Shown here in pieces: positions 9,295-18,952 of a stretch of DNA of 64,000 bases. The translations under genes and the position numbers were made by a program. Within the stretch, counting starts at the first letter, position 1. The number at the start of each line of letters is the position of its first letter. Origin of the DNA: Deltaproteobacteria bacterium (GTDB lineage: Bacteria; Desulfobacterota; Desulfomonilia; UBA1062); assembly GCA_018436855.1 (NCBI GenBank), contig JAHDKO010000051.1:59857-123856 (forward strand). Reading direction: 5' to 3'. The notes under the pieces were generated by a model that was given only the letters and a program-made list of their open reading frames with translations, searched no databases and was not told where the DNA came from.

Positions 9295-9873
9295 TTACAG
9301 GCCGTTTATCGTGATCTCGGTGATAAAGGTTTCGACCAGCACCGGGTCGAAAGACGAGACGCTGAGTTTTCTGAGCACGAGAAACGCTTCCTGGAGCGAT
9401 CGCCTCTTCTGATAGGGCCTGTCCGTGATGAGGGCGTCGAAGGTGTCGGCGATGCCGATGATCTTTGCCCCGAGCGGGATCCTCTCGCCGGTGATTCCCC
9501 GGGGGTATCCCGTTCCGTCCTCCCTCTCGTGGTGGGAGTAGACATAGTCGATGACCTTCGGCGGAAATCCCTGGCCCTCGAGGAGGGTCTTGCCCATTTC
9601 AGGGTGCTTTTTGATCTGCTTCAGGATCGCCTTGGAAGGGTGCTCCTTCACATTTCTGAAAACCTTGGAGCTGAAGCGGATCTTTCCGATGTCATGGAGC
9701 AGGCCTGCCATCCTGATGTCCTCGACCTCGTTCTCGGGCAGGTGCAACCTGCTGGCAAGCCTTCGGGCATACCAGGAAACCCGCTGGGCGTGGTCTTCGG
9801 AATATGGATCTCGTGCGCCGAGTCTGTGGGCTATCTTCGCTGCTGTTTGGAGGGTGTTTTTCTGCATATGCAT
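9295..9873 (-). CDS. HD-GYP domain cyclic di-GMP phosphodiesterase-like protein
   Basis: A 192-residue stand-alone HD-GYP domain. The metal-binding HD pair appears in LLHDIGK, a further histidine in KKHPEMG, and the diagnostic HHE..DGTGYP segment (HHEREDGTGYPRG) is complete; IADTFDAL follows as in the family. The metal ligands needed for c-di-GMP hydrolysis are therefore present. No sensor or receiver domain is attached, so its control must come from expression or partners. The N-terminus has two candidate ATG codons six bases apart. It is monocistronic and converges on nothing obvious. Confidence 0.88.
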   Translation of the reverse strand: MHMQKNTLQTAAKIAHRLGARDPYSEDHAQRVSWYARRLASRLHLPENEVEDIRMAGLLHDIGKIRFSSKVFRNVKEHPSKAILKQIKKHPEMGKTLLEGQGFPPKVIDYVYSHHEREDGTGYPRGITGERIPLGAKIIGIADTFDALITDRPYQKRRSLQEAFLVLRKLSVSSFDPVLVETFITEITINGL

Positions 9874-10436
9874 CGTCCTATTTCAGACGTTCCGTCTCCT
9901 GTGATGGATTCGCACATCGTGAATCCCGCTGTCCAGAATCGTGCCTTAACAGATGACGATGGAGAGGTCAAGACCGATTAACGGTTTTAACCTATTGAAA
10001 ATATAGACATATTAGCATCACCTCCAGATATTTTTTATTGACGGCGGTCTCTTGAGCCAGGCGATCAAGAGGACACCGCTTTCTTCTGGTGCTGATTGCC
10101 TGATGCCCGGACAATATGCAGGAAACAGGCCCTTTTTTCATCACTGGCTGGAGAAATCAGCGGCCGGATCAGATGCAGAGCCGCTCAACAGGAGATGACC
10201 ACGTGTGATCTCATGGATTCCGCGGATGACGATCAAAGGCCTTTTTCGCGTTCACAATTGAAACATGACGTACAAATTTGGTCTGTTATGTCCGTGGACA
10301 GTGCTGGAAGTTTTTGTGTCCTGTCGGTTCGGGCGCCCCGGTACGGTTCTGCTCGGGAAAATGGGCCGCGGTTGCACACATCTTGCAATAACCACAAGAA
10401 AACAGCTATGAAATGTAAGCAAAAGGAGAACTGATC
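9874..10436. other. Long intergenic region between divergent genes
   Basis: This stretch of 563 bases separates the HD-GYP gene (minus) and the DUF4382 lipoprotein gene (plus). It contains an AT-rich segment around 9975-10040 and a small palindrome TGTCCGTGGACA near 10291-10302. I compared it by eye with the c-di-GMP (GEMM) riboswitch layout because of the neighbouring c-di-GMP gene and did not find it. Open frames here lack start signals and recognisable products. Confidence 0.5.
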
Positions 10437-11549
10437 ATGCATGGAATATTTGTTCGGCTCGTGATGGTGCTGACAGCGCTTTTTCTGGTCACGGCATGCA
10501 ATGACGAAAGATCCGACGAAGGGGCGCTCGCCGTGGGCCTCACCGATGCCGCTTCAGGCGACTTCCAGGCGGTATACGTCACGATCGGGGAAGTTCAGGT
10601 GCACCGGGGAGGCGATGATGACGGCCAGTGGCTGGTGGTCGCCTCGCCCGGCAGGACATACAACCTCCTGGAACTGGTGAACGGGGTGATCGAGCAGCTT
10701 GGCGTGGCCCCGCTCGCGACCGGAAGCTACACCCAGATGAGGCTGATCATCGGCGACGATGCCGACGAGGGGATGAACATTCTGGATCAGAGCCACCCCT
10801 ATGCGAACTATCTCATCGACTCACAGGGCGAATGCCAGAGGCTCAGAGTACCCAGCGGCGATCGTACCGGCATCAAGCTCGTCCACGGCTTCGAGATCGT
10901 TAAGGGTCTCACCACGGATCTGGTTCTGGACTTCGATGTGGACCGGTCCGTGGTCAGGGCCGGAAACAGCGGGAACTGGCTGCTGAAACCGGCCCTCAAG
11001 GTCATCGATACGGTGGAGAACGCAACCGTAGGCGGAGTGGTGACGGACCAGACAGATGCGGTCCTTCCGGGTGCCAGGGTCAGCGCCCAGGTGTTCGACC
11101 AGGACACGGATCAGGTGACGGTCAGCACCTCGACCCTCTCGGACGCGGCGGGGGAGTATCTGATGTATCTCGATCCCGGGTCGTATACCATAACGGCGTA
11201 TGCGGACGGGTACTACCCGGTATGCGCGAACCTCGCCACTGAGCTCGGCCGAGATTACGAGGCCTCGTTTGTGCTTTCGCCCGCAGACATGCAGGCCATC
11301 ACCTTAAACGTGGTACTGCCCCAGGGTGTTCAGGACAGCGTTGTCACGGTGCGCTTTATCCTGGCCTCAACCTGTGATGAAGACAGGCTCATCGAACTCA
11401 AATCACTGAATGTCTCGCAGACCAGCACATACGAGGTCTCGCTGCCTGCAGGAACCTATCGGGTGCTCGCCACCGACGGCGCCACGACGCTTCCGGTTCG
11501 GGACATTGCCACCGGCAGCGCGGTTACGCTGGATTTCACCGCCGGGTGA
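10437..11549 (+). CDS. DUF4382 lipoprotein with carboxypeptidase-regulatory-like domain
   Basis: A 370-residue exported lipoprotein. The signal peptide ends in the lipobox VTAC, with Cys21 as the lipidated residue. Residues about 30-190 match the DUF4382 pattern: GALAVGLTDAASGDFQAVYVTI, then a TYNLLELVNG segment and GIKLVHGFEI. A carboxypeptidase-regulatory-like beta-sandwich follows (ATVGGVVTDQTDAVLPGARV, then YLDPGSYTITAYADGY), and the C-terminus holds a third beta-rich module. Such proteins are thought to be cell-surface or outer-membrane-anchored; no enzyme function is known. It is a single gene with AGGAGAACTG as its ribosome binding region. Confidence 0.8.
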   Translation: MHGIFVRLVMVLTALFLVTACNDERSDEGALAVGLTDAASGDFQAVYVTIGEVQVHRGGDDDGQWLVVASPGRTYNLLELVNGVIEQLGVAPLATGSYTQMRLIIGDDADEGMNILDQSHPYANYLIDSQGECQRLRVPSGDRTGIKLVHGFEIVKGLTTDLVLDFDVDRSVVRAGNSGNWLLKPALKVIDTVENATVGGVVTDQTDAVLPGARVSAQVFDQDTDQVTVSTSTLSDAAGEYLMYLDPGSYTITAYADGYYPVCANLATELGRDYEASFVLSPADMQAITLNVVLPQGVQDSVVTVRFILASTCDEDRLIELKSLNVSQTSTYEVSLPAGTYRVLATDGATTLPVRDIATGSAVTLDFTAG

Positions 11550-11654
11550 TTTCACTACCCGGTTCGGTTGCGATGATGGGGCCGGCGCCGGATTATTTAC
11601 AGGCGTTCCGGCTCTCCCCGGGGCCCTGCCGAAAGGCGTCTGCTTCTGCTCGTC

Positions 11655-12083
11655 TCAAACCTCTGTGCCGCCGGAGTCCATGTCGCAATACGGTGCCCTG
11701 GCAAAGGAGAACACTTTTTCCACCTTCACGGTGACTTCGCGTTCCGTCTGGGCCACGCGCGCCCTGGGTTCGGGTCTCTCGGGGGTGTAGCCGTCGAGCA
11801 CGGCAATATCCGTCACCTGTTCCGCAGTGCCCAGTATCTGATAGCCCTGGTCGGTATCGCTGTCCCAGACGATGACGTCCAGACGGGGATTGCGCCTCAG
11901 GTTTGCGACCGTGGCGGGGCAGAACCAACTGGAGATGGTCAGCTTGTCCTCGGAGACCCGATTGATGACATTGGCAACGGCCAGATTGGGAAATCCCGAG
12001 GCGTCGGCGGTGGCGAGCAGTACGTAACCGAGCTTGTGGCCCAGATCCACGGCATCCGTCACATGGGTGGCGCCATCCATCAC
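11655..12083 (-). CDS. Pyridoxamine 5'-phosphate oxidase-family (FMN-binding split barrel) protein
   Basis: A 142-residue PPOX-like flavin-binding protein. It has the split-barrel pattern: GYVLLATADASGFPNLAVAN, a strand with KLTISSWFCPATVANLRRNPRLDVIV, and a later GYQILGTAEQV. Small members of this family bind FMN, F420 or haem and often act as reductases or in stress responses. Its ATG overlaps the stop codon of the upstream phosphoribosyltransferase by four bases (ATGA), which indicates translational coupling. Substrate and cofactor are not determined by the sequence. Confidence 0.78.
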   Translation of the reverse strand: MMDGATHVTDAVDLGHKLGYVLLATADASGFPNLAVANVINRVSEDKLTISSWFCPATVANLRRNPRLDVIVWDSDTDQGYQILGTAEQVTDIAVLDGYTPERPEPRARVAQTEREVTVKVEKVFSFARAPYCDMDSGGTEV

Positions 12084-12757
12084 GCAGACCCCTGGGTGCT
12101 CGTTCTCAGGGCCTCCACCACCTCCTCGTCGGTCGTCTGGTCAAACCGGACGTAGAAACGGCCGATCGAGTGGAGGACAGGGGGGACCTTGAGCGCTATG
12201 GTTTCGTCGGCGTCATCGGACAGGCTCGTCAGGGCGTCCATGCTGCCCACCGGGACCGCAACGATCAGCCTCGCGGGGCGCTCCTTCCGTACCGCCCAGA
12301 GAGATGCCTGCAGGGTGGATCCGCTAGCCACGCCGTCATCGGCGATCACCACGGTTCGCCCCTCAAGAGGGATCTTGGGTCTGACTTTTCGATACCGGCC
12401 GGCCTGCTGCCGGATCACCGACATCTGGTAGGCCTTTTCCTGCTCGATATAGGTCTCGTCCACGCCGGTCCGCATGGAAAGACCGGGGTCGAGGAAAAGC
12501 TGTCCGTCCTCGCTCAGTGCGCCGATGGCCAGTTCCGGGTTGTCGGGGGCGCCCATCTTGCGGGTGAGGACGATATCGAGGTCGGCACTGAGGATCCGTG
12601 ATATTTCCCTGGCCACGATCACCCCTCCCCGGGGGATGCCAAGCACTATGGAGGACTCATCCGCCGAGTTCAGAAGCCTGTTGCCCAAGACCATGCCCGC
12701 CTCGTACCGGTCCATGAACGGCTCCTGGCTCCGGGAAGAGATCACGAGCGTTCCCAT
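12080..12757 (-). CDS. Phosphoribosyltransferase-domain protein
   Basis: A 225-residue type I PRTase-fold protein. The PRPP-binding loop is VVIADDGVASGST (near residue 133-145), and an early loop contains GIPRGGVIVA. These proteins, often annotated simply as phosphoribosyltransferases, are separate from the nucleotide salvage enzymes, and their substrates are mostly unknown. GGAGG lies seven bases before the ATG at 12757, supporting this start over the downstream Met. It forms a two-gene unit with the overlapping PPOX-family gene. Confidence 0.82.
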   Translation of the reverse strand: MGTLVISSRSQEPFMDRYEAGMVLGNRLLNSADESSIVLGIPRGGVIVAREISRILSADLDIVLTRKMGAPDNPELAIGALSEDGQLFLDPGLSMRTGVDETYIEQEKAYQMSVIRQQAGRYRKVRPKIPLEGRTVVIADDGVASGSTLQASLWAVRKERPARLIVAVPVGSMDALTSLSDDADETIALKVPPVLHSIGRFYVRFDQTTDEEVVEALRTSTQGSA

Positions 12758-12994
12758 GCACTACCTCCGGGATGTCCGGCAGGGCTGCGTACCGGGGCCG
12801 GATCGCTGCAGGGGTACAATGTGAAAGGGTTGCTGCACGACCATGCCGCTCTCCTATCAGAGTTCTTATAGGGATGTTCTGCCGAGTTTCAATACGGCCT
12901 CACGCCGGGTTGCCGGGTGGGCGGATGACGAGCGGTCATGGAAGGAAAAGGCAGCCCCTTTCGCTGGATGCAGAGCGAGTCTTTGCAGTGAATC

Positions 12995-14434
12995 CTATTT
13001 TTTCTTTTTGAGCGCCTGCTGGAGCTTCTCGCCGAGCGAGCTTACCGGCTGCTCGGATCTGCCCGAAAAGCGTTTCCAGTCGTCTTCGTCGCCCGAGTCG
13101 CCGGGGGTGAGGGTGAGCCTGCGCGAGCCTGTGTCGATGGACTCGACCATCACGGTGATTCGTTCACCGGGCTGCTTTCTGTCGATGGACGACGGGTCGT
13201 GGAAACGGGCGATTTTCGACTTGGGGAGCAGGCCCGTGATTCCGGGCTCCAGGTTGATGAAGAGACCGAACTTTTCCTTTTTCTCGATAACCCCTTCGAC
13301 CCGCTGTCCTGCGCGGTATCGCTCCTCGATTCCGATCCAGGGGTCTCCCTCGGCGTCCTTCATGCTCAGGGATATTCTCCGGTTTTCCGGATCGATCTCC
13401 TTGATCATGATCTCGACGGCATCGCCGGGAGCCACCTCGTCCCGGGTTCTGGATACCCGTTTGGTGTAACTCATCTCCGAGATGTGAACGAGTCCTTCGA
13501 CGCCGGGCTCGATCTCCACGAAGACGCCGTAATCCATGCACCGGGTGACCTTGCCGACGAGCTTCTGGCCAGGGAAGTATTTTTTGTCAACCGTGTTCCA
13601 GGGGTCTTCTCCCACCTGCTTCATGGACAGGGAGATCTTGCCGCTTTCGCCCGAGGCGTTCTTTTCGATCCCGATGACCTTGACCGTGATCTCATCGCCC
13701 GTGCGGAGAATCTCGTCAGGGGCGCCAAGCCGCGACCAGCTCATCTCGGAGATATGCACCATCCCCTCCACGCCGGGGCTCAGCTCCACGAAGGCCCCAT
13801 AGGGCATGATCCTGCTCACCCTCCCCGTGCTTACGTGGCCAAGGACGAGGGAACCAAGGAATGCCTGTCTTGACTCTTCTTCCTCTTGCTCCAGGAGGGT
13901 GCGGCGGGAGACCACGATGTTCCTTCCCCCTTCGCTCAGCTCGGTGATGAGGAAGCGGAAGCTCTTGCCAACATACTCTTCCGGGCGCTCCACATAGATT
14001 GTGTCGATCTGGCTGATCGGACAAAAAGCCCGGTGTTTGACCACCTCTACGTTGAAGCCCCCCTTGCAGGTATCCGCAATGCGGCCCTCGATGGGGAGGC
14101 GCTGATGATACGCATCCTTGAGCTGCTCCGCGCCCCCGGCGCCTGCCAGGGCCCTGGAGAGCCTGATTTCTCCATGACGCATGGACACGATATAGAGCTC
14201 CAAGGTGTCTCCCACCCCGTAGGGAAGGTCGCCGTTTTCATCCACCAGCTCGGCGAGATCCACGACTCCGTCGATCTTGGTTCCCGTATCCACGAACACG
14301 CTTTCCTTGCCGATGGAGATGATCCTTCCGCGGAGCTTACTCCCGACCCGGTGCGCTTCCCTGCTTTCCGGGCCGTATGCATCGAGAAGCTCTTCCATGG
14401 AGAGTTGCTTTTCGTTGTTTTCCGTATCTGACAT
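12995..14434 (-). CDS. S1 RNA-binding domain protein, ribosomal protein S1-like
   Basis: A 479-residue protein with five S1 (OB-fold) repeats, at roughly 28-97, 113-185, 197-272, 287-358 and 373-445. The third to fifth show the classical G.V......G.FV.....G..H.SE pattern (for example GAFVELSPGVEGMVHISEM). The tail is lysine-rich (QALKKKK). It is shorter than the six-repeat S1 of Escherichia coli (557 residues), and its first two repeats are more divergent, so it could be a paralogue of rpsA rather than the ribosomal protein. Expected role: RNA binding in translation or RNA turnover. It stands alone with a GGGGAGAAAGGG ribosome binding region. Confidence 0.85.
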   Translation of the reverse strand: MSDTENNEKQLSMEELLDAYGPESREAHRVGSKLRGRIISIGKESVFVDTGTKIDGVVDLAELVDENGDLPYGVGDTLELYIVSMRHGEIRLSRALAGAGGAEQLKDAYHQRLPIEGRIADTCKGGFNVEVVKHRAFCPISQIDTIYVERPEEYVGKSFRFLITELSEGGRNIVVSRRTLLEQEEEESRQAFLGSLVLGHVSTGRVSRIMPYGAFVELSPGVEGMVHISEMSWSRLGAPDEILRTGDEITVKVIGIEKNASGESGKISLSMKQVGEDPWNTVDKKYFPGQKLVGKVTRCMDYGVFVEIEPGVEGLVHISEMSYTKRVSRTRDEVAPGDAVEIMIKEIDPENRRISLSMKDAEGDPWIGIEERYRAGQRVEGVIEKKEKFGLFINLEPGITGLLPKSKIARFHDPSSIDRKQPGERITVMVESIDTGSRRLTLTPGDSGDEDDWKRFSGRSEQPVSSLGEKLQQALKKKK

Positions 14435-15031
14435 CCCTTTCTCCCCTCACGTGGTCCATTTTCGAGTGAAGGGCATGATAGAGAAATTTATCCTGCGAGT
14501 AAATAATAATATTGTTCGGCATCAACCTAATTGGGTAGTGTAATGGGATCAAAAATAAAATAGCTTATTGAAGTCCTTGGCGAGTTGGCAGTCTTGCTTG
14601 AAAGCGATGGTGACACTCATTGGAGTTCATGGATGCTCCGAGCACAATCGTGCTTGAAGGATTTCCGATTATTCAGGTGTTGAATCGGCATATTGCCGAA
14701 CCAGGGCATGCAGGCCGACGCGCTACCGCGCGCGGCCGATTCCCGCCGATGGGAAACAGTCCGAAGCAGGGTATGCCGTATGAGGGGCCTTTTTCACCGA
14801 GCACGTGGAACTTGATGGTGCAAACGCAAACGCAGGCGCAACGGGGGATTACTACTGAGGATAGTTCTCGGCCTTGACATTCTCGCGTGTGAAAGTTAGT
14901 TTGTAAAAGGATACACTGGTAATAATGCTATACCCCAGGGGTTTTCCGGCAAGAAGCCGGAAGTGTTGGTTTTTCTCAATTCGGAGTGTGCGCGTGACAT
15001 CACGAGCATATTCCCGGGTGATCGGTCAGAG
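14435..15031. other. Intergenic region with regulator leader
   Basis: About 600 bases between the divergent S1-like gene and the sigma-54 activator. An 85-codon frame at 14620-14877 was considered but has no domain and no good ribosome binding site. The right end carries a sigma-70-type promoter (listed separately). A small inverted repeat, CGGCATATTGCCG, lies near 14687-14699. Confidence 0.5.
14874..14902 (+). promoter_or_regulatory. Candidate sigma-70 promoter of the sigma-54 activator
   Basis: TTGACA at 14874-14879, a 17-base spacer, and TAGTTT at 14897-14902. The -35 is perfect and the -10 is weak. It lies 130 bases ahead of the activator's ATG. Confidence 0.5.
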
Positions 15032-16768
15032 ATGGAAGACATCTACGACATCGTTCCGGGTGAGTTGTACTTGAGCATGCTCGAGTCGGCGGACTTCGGC
15101 ATCTTCGCCGTGGATACCCGGGGCTTCCTGCTCTACGCAAACGACCTGGCCAGGAACGTGCTCGATATCGGCAGAGACGTGTCGTGCCGCGGGATCAAAT
15201 TCAGTGAGCTCAGGAAGGAAATCTGGCCCGATTATCTCAAGGTGATCGCCTCGGGCAGGCCCACGGAGAATGTCACCGTGGATTATGCGGGGTTTTCTCT
15301 GTTGAGCCACCGGTATCCCATCATCCACAAGGGCGATGTCATCGGGGTCATGAGCGTGTTCAAGCTCCTGAAGGAATACGAGGAGCTGGCGAACAGCCTC
15401 TTCAAGACCCAGGAGTACGCCGACCGGATCAAGGCCATCATCGAGTCGTCTTATGACGGCATCTACGTCACCGACGGCAAGGCAAACACCATGCTGGTGA
15501 ATTCCGCGTATGAAAAGATCACCGGTCTCAATGCATCCGAGCTGATGGGCAGGAACATGGAAGACCTCGTCAGGGAAGGCTATTTTGACGAGAGTGTAAG
15601 CCTGAAAGTCCTGCAGGAAAAAAAGCCCGTCACCATACCGCAGACCCTGAAGTCCGGGAAAAACATCCTGGTGACCGGAAACCCCATATTCGGCGAGGAC
15701 GGGAACATCAAGATGGTGGTGACCAACGTCCGGGACATGACCGATCTCGTGGAGCTCCAGCAGCAGCTCGAGCAGACAAAGGGGATCTCCATGGCCTATC
15801 GGGACATCCTCAAGTCCTTCCATCAATCCTCGCTCAGGGACAACGATATCATCATGGTCTCCGAGCCCATGCTCCGGGTGCAGGAACTCATCGATCGGGT
15901 GAGCAAAACCAATGCGACCGTGCTCCTGTACGGCGAGACCGGGGTGGGGAAAGACCGGATCGCCGAGGAAATACACCAGAAGTCGGATCGCGCGGAGTCG
16001 GGCATCTTCGTGAAGATTGACTGCGGGGCGATTCCGGAAACCCTGCTGGAAAGCGAGCTGTTCGGCTACGACCGGGGGGCGTTTACGGGTGCGCGAAGGG
16101 AAGGCAAGGTCGGGCTCTTCGAGGTGGCTCACAACGGCACCCTCTTCCTCGACGAAGTGGAGTCCATGCCCCTGGTGCTGCAGTCCAAGCTGCTGCGGGT
16201 GCTGCAGAACTTCGAGATAAACCGGGTAGGGGGAACCAAGCCCATAAAGGTCGATGTCAGGCTCATATGCGCCTCCAATCAGGATCTCAAGGAGCTGACG
16301 GATCGCAAGCTGTTCCGGGCCGATCTCTATTATCGCCTGAACGTGATCCCCATCTATATCCCCCCCCTTCGGGAACGGCGGGATGATATGCCGTATCTGA
16401 TTCATTTTTTCATGAACCGGTACAACAAAAAATACGGCAAGCACAAAAGCATCTCCAGAGAGGCCTTGGGGCTCTTGCTCTCCTACCACTGGCCGGGGAA
16501 CGTGCGCGAGGTGGCGAACGTCATCGAGCGGCTCGTGGTCATAACGCACGGGGATTACATCCTGCCCAACAACCTGCCCAAGGAGGTCTTCGAGAAGGCG
16601 GACAGCCAGATTCTCGATGAAGGGGAAACCCTGAGAGATCATCTGGAGCATATCGAGTGCGCTATCATCAGGAGGGCCATCGCCCTGTACGGCAGTGCCA
16701 GAAAGGCGGCCCCGTATCTCGGGGTGGACTCTACCACGCTCACCCGGAAACTGAAAAAGAGACCCTGA
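15032..16768 (+). CDS. PAS-containing sigma-54-dependent transcriptional activator
   Basis: A 578-residue enhancer-binding protein. Two PAS domains occupy about 10-115 and 130-245 and are the likely signal inputs. The AAA+ domain follows, with Walker A GETGVGKD (301-308), the sigma-54 contact loop GAFTGA (349-354) intact, and Walker B LFLDEVE. A Fis-type helix-turn-helix closes the protein (SARKAAPYLGVDSTTLTRKLKK). An upstream GTG at 14963 would add 23 residues; neither start has a strong ribosome binding site, and I prefer the ATG because the PAS fold begins right after it. The nearest sigma-54-type promoter is the one ahead of the dehydratase operon at 18953, with three dyads upstream, so this is its probable activator. 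Confidence 0.9.
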   Translation: MEDIYDIVPGELYLSMLESADFGIFAVDTRGFLLYANDLARNVLDIGRDVSCRGIKFSELRKEIWPDYLKVIASGRPTENVTVDYAGFSLLSHRYPIIHKGDVIGVMSVFKLLKEYEELANSLFKTQEYADRIKAIIESSYDGIYVTDGKANTMLVNSAYEKITGLNASELMGRNMEDLVREGYFDESVSLKVLQEKKPVTIPQTLKSGKNILVTGNPIFGEDGNIKMVVTNVRDMTDLVELQQQLEQTKGISMAYRDILKSFHQSSLRDNDIIMVSEPMLRVQELIDRVSKTNATVLLYGETGVGKDRIAEEIHQKSDRAESGIFVKIDCGAIPETLLESELFGYDRGAFTGARREGKVGLFEVAHNGTLFLDEVESMPLVLQSKLLRVLQNFEINRVGGTKPIKVDVRLICASNQDLKELTDRKLFRADLYYRLNVIPIYIPPLRERRDDMPYLIHFFMNRYNKKYGKHKSISREALGLLLSYHWPGNVREVANVIERLVVITHGDYILPNNLPKEVFEKADSQILDEGETLRDHLEHIECAIIRRAIALYGSARKAAPYLGVDSTTLTRKLKKRP

Positions 16769-16908
16769 TCTCTTTTGAGTGCTGATTCGCGTCCCAGGAC
16801 TTTTCAAGGACGGGGAGAAGGGCCTGTATTCCCGCTGATTGCGGCGGTAAGAAAGTCCGGGATGTACCCTCAAGGTTCGAGGGGCTGTGATAATCCGGGG
16901 GTCTCGTC

Positions 16909-18360
16909 TCAGTGGCCGTTCAGGCTGTCTTGCGGCAATTCGTCTGCTTCGCTCCCTTCCCGCCTGACCGGAGGTATGTTCCTTTTTCCGCCGCCGAGTC
17001 TTCTGCCGAGCATGCTTCCTGCAAATAAAAAGACCGCCGATACCGGAAAGCTCAGAATGAGGAGATCTTCATACCCTGCAAGCTTGAGAAAGGCGGACAC
17101 GCCGCCTCCGGACAGAATGGCGGAGACGGCGCCCAGAGAGTGCAGCCTCAGGGCGTCGCGGTAGAACCCGAACAGGACCGGAACCACGAGCCCGCCCGAA
17201 TAGACGGTGTAGGCAAAGAGCAGGGATCCGATGATCCCCTGGCCGCGGAGTGCAATGATAATGGAGAACGCCCCGATGACCAGCACCGTCGTTCGCGAGA
17301 GCAGGATCAACGTTTTTTCCGGCGTCCTGGCCGGGAGCAGGGGGCGGACCACGTCATGGATGATGATCGTGCCGGTGGTGAGAAGGCAGGTGTCGGCGGA
17401 CGACATGATCGCGGCGAGCAGGGCAGCCATGACCAGGGCGTTGAGGCCGGCCGGCAGCAGGTGCATGATCAGTGCGGGAAAGGCGCTCTCCGGAGCGATG
17501 TCGGGAAGCAGAAACCGGGCGGAAACGCCGAGAAAGGCGATGGCGAACGCCAGAGGAACCATGATGCAGGCGGTTATCAGAGACGCCCTCCGGGCAATCC
17601 GGGGTGTACGTGCGCAGAACAGCCGTGAATAAATGTCGGGACCGACGACGAAGACCGAGCCCACAAAGAGAAAGAACAGCAGAAGATCCCGGAATGAGAA
17701 CGAAGGCGAGACCGGAAACGAGAAATGGCCGGGGGGAAGGCCTGCAGCCATGGATGACAGGCTTCCGGCGGCGGCCGCGGCGGACACCAGGCATATGACG
17801 ATTCCGGCCAGTATGATCACAAACTGGATAAGGTCGGTTTTCAGGATGGAATACTGTCCGCCCAGGGCGGTGTAGGCTACCATGACCGTTCCCACCGCCA
17901 GCATGGTCCACGGGAGTTCCAGAGGCCATAACAAGGTGAGGATCTTTCCCGCCGCGATGATCTGTGCCGCGATGACACCGACCCACGCAACGGCGATGAG
18001 GACAGAGGAAATGACCTTGGCAAGGTCGCTCCCGTACTGGGATTGAAGGATCTCGGGCAAGGTGTAGACCTCAAAGGAACGAACCTTTTCGGAGAGCCAG
18101 AAGGACAGGATCAGCAGGCCTGCTGCGCCAACGAGCATCCACCACGCGCCTACGAGGCCCCGGGAAAAGCTGAGCCCGGCGATGCCCAGGGTGCTGGATC
18201 CACCCACAATGGAGGCCATGAGCGAACCCGTTATCAGGAGGGTGCCGCCCGACCGGTCACCGACATAGAAGCTGCTCAGGGATTTGATGCGCCTGAAGCT
18301 GAACATGCCGATAAAAAGCATGGCCATCAGATAGAGTGCGATAACGGCCCAATTGATCAC
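16909..18360 (-). CDS. Sodium:solute symporter family (SSS) permease
   Basis: A 483-residue polytopic inner-membrane transporter of the SSS family, with about 13 hydrophobic segments. Family landmarks include FYVGDRSGG near residue 32, GSLMASIVGGSSTLGIAG in the first unwound helix, TALGGQYSILKTDLIQF, and AAIMSSADTCLLTTGT, which holds the sodium-site serines. It would import a small organic anion or amino acid with sodium. It lies between the sigma-54 activator and the 4-hydroxybutyryl-CoA dehydratase operon and is transcribed away from the latter across a shared control region. A substrate such as 4-aminobutyrate or 4-hydroxybutyrate is a guess from context. Confidence 0.85.
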   Translation of the reverse strand: MINWAVIALYLMAMLFIGMFSFRRIKSLSSFYVGDRSGGTLLITGSLMASIVGGSSTLGIAGLSFSRGLVGAWWMLVGAAGLLILSFWLSEKVRSFEVYTLPEILQSQYGSDLAKVISSVLIAVAWVGVIAAQIIAAGKILTLLWPLELPWTMLAVGTVMVAYTALGGQYSILKTDLIQFVIILAGIVICLVSAAAAAGSLSSMAAGLPPGHFSFPVSPSFSFRDLLLFFLFVGSVFVVGPDIYSRLFCARTPRIARRASLITACIMVPLAFAIAFLGVSARFLLPDIAPESAFPALIMHLLPAGLNALVMAALLAAIMSSADTCLLTTGTIIIHDVVRPLLPARTPEKTLILLSRTTVLVIGAFSIIIALRGQGIIGSLLFAYTVYSGGLVVPVLFGFYRDALRLHSLGAVSAILSGGGVSAFLKLAGYEDLLILSFPVSAVFLFAGSMLGRRLGGGKRNIPPVRREGSEADELPQDSLNGH

Positions 18361-18655
18361 GGCGACCCCGGGGATAAGTCAATTGAGATCCTCTCCGGGA
18401 TGATGCCCATGCAATGACCGGGGGTGTCTCCAGCGATGAACAGGTCATACGGTCCTTCCGTCCGGTCTTCACCCGGATAATCGCCGGGTCTGCGGCCGTC
18501 ACCGCCTATCGCCATGACTGACATTCCTGAGAGTTTCTGCATGGTTCCATGATAAACGAGACACTGCCCCAATGCAACCAGAGAGCATAAAAGGATCGGC
18601 GATGCCCTGGTAGCACCCGCATGGTGCCCGACGGGAAATACGCCCCGGGGAATCA

Positions 18656-18669
18656 ATGCAATGCTGCAT
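18656..18669. promoter_or_regulatory. Upstream activating dyad, copy 1
   Basis: Reads ATGCAATGCTGCAT. It matches ATGCA-N4-YGCAT and overlaps a second perfect inverted repeat, CTGCATC-AC-GATGCAG, at 18664-18679. It lies about 300 bases upstream of the -24 element. Confidence 0.6.
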
Positions 18670-18749
18670 CACGATGCAGACCGGTACGGCTGTTTAAGTC
18701 TACAAAAATCATAAATAAAAAAACCATACCCAGGAGATCCCACAAGATA

Positions 18750-18763
18750 ATGCAATAATGCAT
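18750..18763. promoter_or_regulatory. Upstream activating dyad, copy 2
   Basis: Reads ATGCAATAATGCAT. It is the most symmetrical copy; AATGCA and TGCATT form perfect arms around ATAA. It lies about 200 bases upstream of the -24 element. Confidence 0.65.
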
Positions 18764-18829
18764 TGCCGGGAAAGAAGAATGATATAAATAATAAAAGCAA
18801 TTAGTTGGCAAATATCAAGGGGTGTAGCG

Positions 18830-18843
18830 ATGCAATATCGCAT
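18830..18843. promoter_or_regulatory. Upstream activating dyad, copy 3
   Basis: Reads ATGCAATATCGCAT. GATGC and GCATC are arms around six bases. It lies about 120 bases upstream of the -24 element, the usual place for an enhancer-binding protein site. Confidence 0.65.
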
Positions 18844-18952
18844 CATTTTCTTGCGAATGCCTGGGGAATATAGCCCGAGAACCATTCTGCTGCGGTAACG
18901 ATGTATTGATATATTTTTGTTTATACACGATTTTTACTGTTTTGTGCATTTG

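Noticed and set aside
9874..10436. c-di-GMP (GEMM) riboswitch near the HD-GYP gene
   Set aside because: The characteristic stems and conserved GCAAA/GNRA elements were not seen.
14620..14877. 85-codon frame upstream of the sigma-54 activator
   Set aside because: No ribosome binding site, no domain, and it overlaps the promoter region.
15026..16873. 615-codon frame opposite the sigma-54 activator
   Set aside because: Antisense to a gene with all AAA+ motifs; low-complexity His/Asp/Gly-rich translation.
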